DNA from: Shimia sp040225985
Lineage (GTDB): Bacteria; Pseudomonadota; Alphaproteobacteria; Rhodobacterales; Rhodobacteraceae
Direction of reading: 5' to 3'
Assembly (NCBI RefSeq): GCF_040225985.1
Contig: NZ_JBBPEU010000012.1
Coordinates: 50,839 to 114,838, forward strand
DNA length: 64,000 bases
The translations under genes and the position numbers were made by a program. Positions 59,580-64,000 of the stretch are shown here, piece after piece. Positions within the stretch are counted from its first letter, which is position 1. Every line of letters begins with the position of its first letter. The notes beneath the pieces were generated by a model. That model did not search any database, was not told the DNA's origin, and saw nothing but the letters and a program-made list of their open reading frames with translations.

Positions 59580-60368
59580 TTAGTCTACCAGATCAGTGAA
59601 AAGGTTGTCGGTTTCCGCGAAATCCAACATCGCCTCTTCGATCGTTCCGGCATTGATGTCCCGCACTTCCACGCGCCCGTCACCATAACCGACAACAACC
59701 GCGTCACAGATATCAATGAACAGCCCGTTTTCAACCACGCCCGGCATCTGGTTCAGCACCATGGCCAACTGGCGGGCATCGCCAATGCGGTTGAGGTGCA
59801 GGTCAAGAATGTGGTTCCCTTCGTCTGTCACGAACGGGCTGTCGCCATTCATGCGCAGGGTCGAGGTCCGCCCCAACACATCCATGCTGACCAGTGTTTC
59901 TTCAATCAGGGCCTGTGTGGTCTGCCAGCCAAACGGGATCACCTCGACCGGCAAGGGAAACGCGCCCAGCGTTTCGACCTCTTTCCCGATATCGGCAATC
60001 ACGACCATTTGATCCGAAGCAGTCGCCACGATCTTTTCCTGCAAAAGCGCGCCGCCCCCGCCCTTGATCAGGTTCAGGTCCCCGTCGAATTCGTCGGCAC
60101 CATCAATGGTCACATCCAGCCAGCGCGCCTCGTCAAGGCTGACCACGTTGATCCCGACCTCGCGCGCTAACTGCGCCGTACGTGTCGAGGTCGGCACGCC
60201 CTTGATACGCAGACCCTCGTCGCGCACCATTTCTCCAAGGCAACGCACCAGCCACGCGGCGGTCGAACCGGTGCCAAGGCCGACACGCATCCCGTCCTCG
60301 ACATATTCTGCCGCCTTCTTTGCGGCGACGAACTTGGCCTTGTCGATGGGTGACAATTCTCCGGACAT
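59580..60368 (-). CDS. rpiA: Ribose-5-phosphate isomerase A
   Basis: Interconverts ribose-5-phosphate and ribulose-5-phosphate. The 262-residue protein has the family blocks VGLGTGSTAAWLVRCLGE near residue 30, the catalytic acids in TIDGADEFDGDLNLIKGGGGALLQEK near residue 88, and the C-terminal GVVENGLFIDICDAVVVGYG. All catalytic residues (Asp pair, Glu, Lys) appear intact. Length is a little over the usual 220-230 because of a tail after residue 235. It starts a transcript with gor and diverges from a GST gene over 283 bases, in which I see one strong hairpin. Confidence 0.96.
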   Translation of the reverse strand: MSGELSPIDKAKFVAAKKAAEYVEDGMRVGLGTGSTAAWLVRCLGEMVRDEGLRIKGVPTSTRTAQLAREVGINVVSLDEARWLDVTIDGADEFDGDLNLIKGGGGALLQEKIVATASDQMVVIADIGKEVETLGAFPLPVEVIPFGWQTTQALIEETLVSMDVLGRTSTLRMNGDSPFVTDEGNHILDLHLNRIGDARQLAMVLNQMPGVVENGLFIDICDAVVVGYGDGRVEVRDINAGTIEEAMLDFAETDNLFTDLVD

Positions 60369-60581
60369 ACGGCGACTCCCTTGTTCTTGTTGCCAAGGTT
60401 ATAGGAAAGAAGCGTGCGGGGGGCTACGGCAAAACAGCAGTTTTCGATGTATCTCCTGTGTGATGGGCCCATATTTCGGCAATACCGGCTGGTTTGGTCA
60501 CCTCTCACCGTACCCGCACATCCAGGAGAACCTCCGGCCAAGGCAGTGCGCGCCCTGCGTAACCATGCAATAAACAAAATG

Positions 60582-60608
60582 AGCGCGTTTCCGAAAGGAA
60601 ACGTCGCT
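60582..60608 (+). repeat. GNRA-capped hairpin upstream of a GST gene
   Basis: AGCG-CGTTTCC-GAAA-GGAAACG-T-CGCT: a seven-base perfect stem under a GAAA tetraloop, extended by four more pairs past one bulged T. It lies in the 283-base gap between rpiA and the GST gene, 44 bases before the GST start. There is no T run, so it is not a typical terminator. Confidence 0.5.
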
Positions 60609-60651
60609 TTGAGACACCCACTTGGCAGGGCCGCCGCTTACCTTCCATCGC

Positions 60652-61359
60652 ATGAGTAAACTTATACGACTTCACTATGCCCCCGACAATGCTTCGGGAA
60701 TCGTGCGCCTTGCGCTTGAAGAACTGGGTTTGCCCTATGAAACCGTCCTTGTGGACCGGTCACAAAATGCGCAGCAGAGTACTGTCTTTCGCAAACTGAA
60801 TCCCGCGGCCAAGATACCCGCGCTGGAAACACCGGACGGCACCATGTTCGAAACGGCCGCGATCCTCCTTTGGTTGGCGGACACCTCGGGCCGTCTGGCT
60901 CCGCCGGTCACCGGCCCCGAGCGTACATCCTTCCTGAGCTGGCTTTTCTACGCCTCTAACACGCTGCACGCCAATTTGCGCATGACCTTCTATCCGCAGA
61001 AATACGTCGGGGACATGCGGGCGCCCCAAAAAGCATTGCTTTCCGGCGCGCGCGCCAATGTCCTCGAAGGTTTGCGCCTGTTCGAAAGTAATGCAGCAAC
61101 AGGCCAGCTTTGGTTCAACAACCCGGACAACCTTTCGGTGCTGGACCTCTATTTGTGCCCCATGCTGCGCTGGATGGCGCTGTACCCCAAACAGGACACA
61201 GACTGGTTTGCGCTGAAAGACTGGCCCAATCTCTATGATCTCGCAAAGCGGATCGAAACCCGCCCGTCTGTTCATACCTTGTGTCAGACAGAGGGCATGG
61301 CCGCGCGCCCGTTCACAAACCCATCCCCGCCCCGACCGTTTGAAGGAGTGGCTCTCTAA
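60652..61359 (+). CDS. Glutathione S-transferase family protein
   Basis: A 235-residue GST. The N-terminal thioredoxin-like domain starts SKLIRLHYAPDNASGIVRLA and includes KLNPAAKIPALETPDG and FETAAILLWLAD, the glutathione-binding region. The helical domain contains LSWLFYASNTLHANLRMTF. No specific class is obvious, and the catalytic Ser/Cys near the start is not clear. The ATG at 60652 fits the family; ten upstream codons are in frame but without similarity. Its TAA runs directly into the ATG of the serine dehydratase gene, and the ribosome-binding site for that gene (GAAGGAG) lies inside this one. Confidence 0.87.
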   Translation: MSKLIRLHYAPDNASGIVRLALEELGLPYETVLVDRSQNAQQSTVFRKLNPAAKIPALETPDGTMFETAAILLWLADTSGRLAPPVTGPERTSFLSWLFYASNTLHANLRMTFYPQKYVGDMRAPQKALLSGARANVLEGLRLFESNAATGQLWFNNPDNLSVLDLYLCPMLRWMALYPKQDTDWFALKDWPNLYDLAKRIETRPSVHTLCQTEGMAARPFTNPSPPRPFEGVAL

Positions 61360-62733
61360 ATGTTTCTTTCGGTTTTCGACATGTTCAAGGTGGGTGTTGG
61401 CCCATCTTCATCCCACACCATGGGCCCGATGGTGGCGGCGGCGCGGTTTCTCGACCAGATGCGCGCCTCTCCGTTCGATTTCCACGGTCTGCGTGCCTCG
61501 CTGCACGGCTCGCTTGCCTTTACAGGCGTGGGGCACGCCACTGACCGAGCCACGATCCTTGGGCTGGCCGGCTTTTTGCCCGACACATATGACCACGAAA
61601 AAGCAGAGCGCACCCTTGCAGGGATCAAAGACACAAAAACGGTGTCTCCCAGCGGGCTACCGGAATTGCATTTTGATCCGTCCGAGGACCTGAAGTTCGA
61701 CTTTGGTCCCAACCTGCCCGGTCACGCCAATGGCATGATCCTGATGGCGACCGATGCGCAGGGCGACGTGATCCTGCAGGAAACCTACTACTCGATCGGC
61801 GGCGGCTTCGTGATGACCGAGGGCGAACTGGCTGCTGGCAAGGCCACGGATGAAGGCGCACCTGTGCCCTTCCCCTTCAAAACCGCTGCGGAAATGCTCG
61901 AAATGGCCAAAAGCTCGGGCAAGTCCATCGCCGATATGAAACGCGCGAACGAGATTTCGCGCGGCTGCTCCGAAAGCCTCAAGACCGGTTGCGCCCGCCT
62001 GTGGGACGTGATGAACAATTGTATCGAGCGCGGCCTGACCACCGACGGCACCTTGCCAGGGGGCCTGAACGTGCGCCGTCGCGCCAAGGGCATCCATGAC
62101 GCCTTGCAGGCCGAGCGTGGAATGAACCTGAATGCGCCGCACACCATCAATGACTGGATGAGCGCCTATGCCATGGCCGTAAACGAGGAAAACGCGGCCG
62201 GGGGACAGGTGGTCACGGCACCGACCAATGGCGCGGCGGGGGTTCTGCCGGCGGTCATCCGCTATTGGCTGGATCATGTCCCCGGGGCCACAACGTCGAA
62301 AATCGAGGAATTCCTTTTGACGGCGGCGGCAATCGGGGGACTCGTCAAATTCAACGCCTCAATCTCGGGGGCCGAGGCCGGATGTCAGGCCGAAGTCGGC
62401 AGCGCCTCTGCCATGGCCGCAGCCGGATTGTGTGCCGTGATGGGCGGTACGCCGGAACAGGTCGAAAACGCCGCCGAGATCGCGCTTGAGCATCATCTCG
62501 GCATGACTTGCGACCCTGTCAAAGGTCTGGTGCAGGTGCCTTGCATCGAGCGCAACGGGCTGGGCGCGATCAAGGCCGTGTCCGCGGCTTCACTGGCCCT
62601 GCGCGGGGATGGCCATCATTTCGTGCCGTTGGATGCGGTGATCGAAACTATGCGCCAGACCGGTCAGGACATGCACGAAAAGTACAAGGAAACCTCGCTG
62701 GGCGGGCTGGCCGTGAACGTCCCGAACTGCTGA
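61360..62733 (+). CDS. sdaA: L-serine ammonia-lyase (iron-sulfur dependent, single chain)
   Basis: Deaminates serine to pyruvate with a [4Fe-4S] cluster. The 457-residue chain is the fused alpha-beta form. The N-terminal part has SVFDMFKVGVGPSSSHTMGPMVAA. The central domain has SRGCSESLKTGCARLWDVM, and the C-terminal catalytic part has TAPTNGAAGVLPAVIRYW, FNASISGAEAGCQAEVGSASA and CDPVKGLVQVPCIERNG with the cluster cysteines. The gene starts on the base after the GST stop, so the two are translationally coupled, which is unusual for functionally unrelated enzymes. Confidence 0.96.
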   Translation: MFLSVFDMFKVGVGPSSSHTMGPMVAAARFLDQMRASPFDFHGLRASLHGSLAFTGVGHATDRATILGLAGFLPDTYDHEKAERTLAGIKDTKTVSPSGLPELHFDPSEDLKFDFGPNLPGHANGMILMATDAQGDVILQETYYSIGGGFVMTEGELAAGKATDEGAPVPFPFKTAAEMLEMAKSSGKSIADMKRANEISRGCSESLKTGCARLWDVMNNCIERGLTTDGTLPGGLNVRRRAKGIHDALQAERGMNLNAPHTINDWMSAYAMAVNEENAAGGQVVTAPTNGAAGVLPAVIRYWLDHVPGATTSKIEEFLLTAAAIGGLVKFNASISGAEAGCQAEVGSASAMAAAGLCAVMGGTPEQVENAAEIALEHHLGMTCDPVKGLVQVPCIERNGLGAIKAVSAASLALRGDGHHFVPLDAVIETMRQTGQDMHEKYKETSLGGLAVNVPNC

Positions 62734-62748
62734 CATCGTCTGCGGGCG

Positions 62749-63567
62749 TCACGGCGTGACGAAAACGCACCCGTCCGAGATCAACTGCGGCGGTGTCCGG
62801 CATAACCCGCGGGCCACCTTGTAGGCGGCCAGAACCTTGGGCACGTAATCGCGTGTTTCCGCAAAGGGCGGCACGCCGTTGTGCTTGGTCACCGCGTTTT
62901 CGCCGGCATTATATCCTGCCAGGACCAGCATCGGGTCGGTATCGAACCGTTCCATCAGGAAATCCAGAAACGCGACCCCACCCTTGATGTTCTCGGCCGG
63001 AATCACCCGGTCCGCCACGCCAAACCGATCCGCAGTCGCGGGCATCAACTGCATCAGACCTGCGGCACCTGCACTGCTGACCGCATCGACACGCCCCCCG
63101 GACTCGACCGAGATCACGGCCAGCACCAACGCTGGTGAAACTTGGGTGCCTACGGTAGCCTTGAGGATGTCGATCCCGTGTTTCTGGGCAAGCCCCTGCA
63201 TGACCTGCAGGCGCGGCGCCGCAACACCGTGACCGGCCGGGGGCGCGCTTAGGGCGTCCAGCGCCACTCGCAGCCGACCCGGCCCGGAGGCGGACAAATC
63301 AGGCGAGACCTTTTCCCAGAACCAAGCATAGCTGCTAGCGATTGCAGGTTGATCTGCATCCCCGCTTTCTGCTTTGGGGGCGGGCGCCACGGGGACCGCG
63401 GGCACGGTCGGTTCGATCTGCACTGTGATCCGCTTTTTCTGCCCCGGTTTGGGCGGTGTCACGCGTTTGGCTTTGAAATCAGGGAAAGGTGGCGGCGACT
63501 CGGCTGCGGCCGGGGCCGAAAGACCCAGCGCAAGAAGGCATGGAAACAGAATCCTGCTCGTCATCAT
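62749..63567 (-). CDS. Lytic transglycosylase domain protein
   Basis: A 272-residue exported muramidase-like protein. A signal peptide (about 1-22, FPCLLALGLSAPAAA) is followed by a proline/alanine-rich linker with charged residues, then the SLT domain in the C-terminal half: LAVISVESGGRVDAVSSAGA with the catalytic glutamate, GLMQLMPATADRFGV, and VLAGYNAGENAVTKHNGVP and the closing ETRDYVPKVLAAY. Such enzymes cut peptidoglycan glycan strands. The start at 63567 precedes the signal peptide; the frame is open 48 codons further, over a promoter-like region. It is convergent with sdaA, with 15 bases between. Confidence 0.88.
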   Translation of the reverse strand: MMTSRILFPCLLALGLSAPAAAESPPPFPDFKAKRVTPPKPGQKKRITVQIEPTVPAVPVAPAPKAESGDADQPAIASSYAWFWEKVSPDLSASGPGRLRVALDALSAPPAGHGVAAPRLQVMQGLAQKHGIDILKATVGTQVSPALVLAVISVESGGRVDAVSSAGAAGLMQLMPATADRFGVADRVIPAENIKGGVAFLDFLMERFDTDPMLVLAGYNAGENAVTKHNGVPPFAETRDYVPKVLAAYKVARGLCRTPPQLISDGCVFVTP

Positions 63568-63928
63568 GGTGTACTGCCCGACTTTTTTGTCGTTACTTGC
63601 CTGCAAGTCTCGCAAAAAACCCACCACAGAGCCAGTTCCGAGCGGGAAAATGCCCGCAAAGGTGTCAAAATTGCCAAATTCGGGGAGGCTCGCAACCCAT
63701 GCACGGGCCATTTTTCAAATAATTTAATTTATTTTCATACACTTAAGATAAAAACTCAGAATTTCTTTCAAAGCACGAAAAAGGCACCAATCGCGCCCAA
63801 ATCGTGCCCCAATCAAAGTGGATATTGCTTTCATACCAAGTCGGACACCGGGCCAGAGAGAGAGCGGCCCACCAAGGGCCGGCCGGGTGGAAACTGAAAA
63901 TCTAGTGATCCTTTGGAGGGACAAAACC
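63568..63928. other. 361-base intergenic region with AT-rich block
   Basis: Between the lytic transglycosylase gene and the pilin-like gene. Bases of about 63713-63780 are much richer in A and T than the rest of the window and probably hold divergent promoters; I cannot fix a convincing -35/-10 pair. A GGCCGGCC palindrome at 63879-63886 and a GAGAGAGAG stretch near 63857 are the only repeats seen. No convincing gene lies here. Confidence 0.5.
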
Positions 63929-64000
63929 ATGATCAAATTCATCAAAAACTTCCGCAAAGACGAAAACGGCGCCGTAACTGTTGACTGGGTTGTTCTGACC
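63929..64000 (+). CDS. Flp-pilin-like small protein (start only)
   Basis: Only the first 24 codons are in the window: MIKFIKNFRKDENGAVTVDW followed by VVLT. A basic, polar leader, then NGAVTVDWVVLT, matches the processing site and start of the hydrophobic helix of Flp/Fap type IVb pilins and their Roseobacter relatives (a GAVTVEW-type cleavage region). A strong GGAGG lies nine bases upstream of the ATG. It may belong to a tad locus, but the following sequence is outside the window. Confidence 0.6.
   Translation, partial: MIKFIKNFRKDENGAVTVDWVVLT

Noticed and set aside
58269..60170. A 633-codon plus-strand frame opposite gor and rpiA
   Set aside because: Antisense to two well-supported enzymes; no recognisable domain.
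63724..63957. A 77-codon minus-strand frame in the right intergenic region
   Set aside because: It overlaps the strong ribosome-binding site and start of the pilin-like gene and has no ribosome-binding site or family pattern of its own.
1..64000. tRNA, rRNA, CRISPR, insertion sequence, prophage or toxin-antitoxin loci
   Set aside because: Looked for T-loop motifs in gaps, regular repeats with spacers, transposase or integrase motifs and short paired genes; none seen.

Overview
This window looks like ordinary chromosome from a GC-rich alphaproteobacterium of the Rhodobacterales, most likely the Roseobacter group. The evidence is gene order and family content: hflK-hflC-DUF2065-degP, glyQ-DUF6446-glyS followed by a PPDK-like gene, folB-folP-glmM, tolC beside pcm, tandem Lrp genes facing ilvC, a SAM-II riboswitch in front of metZ, and many small Roseobacter-type hypotheticals. 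I see no rRNA, tRNA, CRISPR array, insertion sequence, prophage or integrase.

Left part (1-16 kb): a cut-off tolC and pcm, a phospholipase D-like protein, a phytanoyl-CoA dioxygenase, a large RTX calcium-binding protein, a YqeY protein, carA, a GT2 glycosyltransferase with an N-terminal MshEN-like domain, a GntR regulator, a HAD nucleotidase, a UbiH-type monooxygenase and a class V aminotransferase. Centre-left (16-31 kb): two overlapping Lrp genes diverge from ilvC. A DMT exporter, the folate/cell-wall cluster folB-folP-glmM, a SleB cell-wall hydrolase, a PPDK-like enzyme and the glycyl-tRNA synthetase genes follow. A GltS glutamate transporter sits between glyQ and glyS.

Centre (31-44 kb): an exported protein whose trypsin-like domain has lost all three catalytic residues, a thiamine-diphosphate enzyme adjoining trkH, folE2, metZ under a SAM-II riboswitch with a terminator, an alpha/beta hydrolase, a GST, ispZ/yciB, another DMT exporter, ftsY and a YhhN protein. 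Right part (44-64 kb): a lone NuoE-NuoF fusion (formate dehydrogenase beta type) with its own terminator, a divergent AlkB-like hydroxylase, xseA, purD, a bestrophin, a PAS-LuxR regulator, a ferredoxin, the degP/hflKC quality-control cluster, gor, rpiA, GST-sdaA, a lytic transglycosylase, and at the right edge the start of a short Flp-pilin-like protein.

No obvious new multi-gene system is present. The items most worth a second look are single-locus ones: the SAM-II switch in front of metZ, the FolB fused to an amino-acid-kinase-like domain, the catalytically dead trypsin-fold protein, the MshEN-glycosyltransferase fusion, the orphan formate-dehydrogenase beta fusion, and several perfect inverted repeats in intergenic DNA. 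Start codons were re-chosen in many genes by ribosome-binding site and family length. All family calls come from reading motifs, not from a search.
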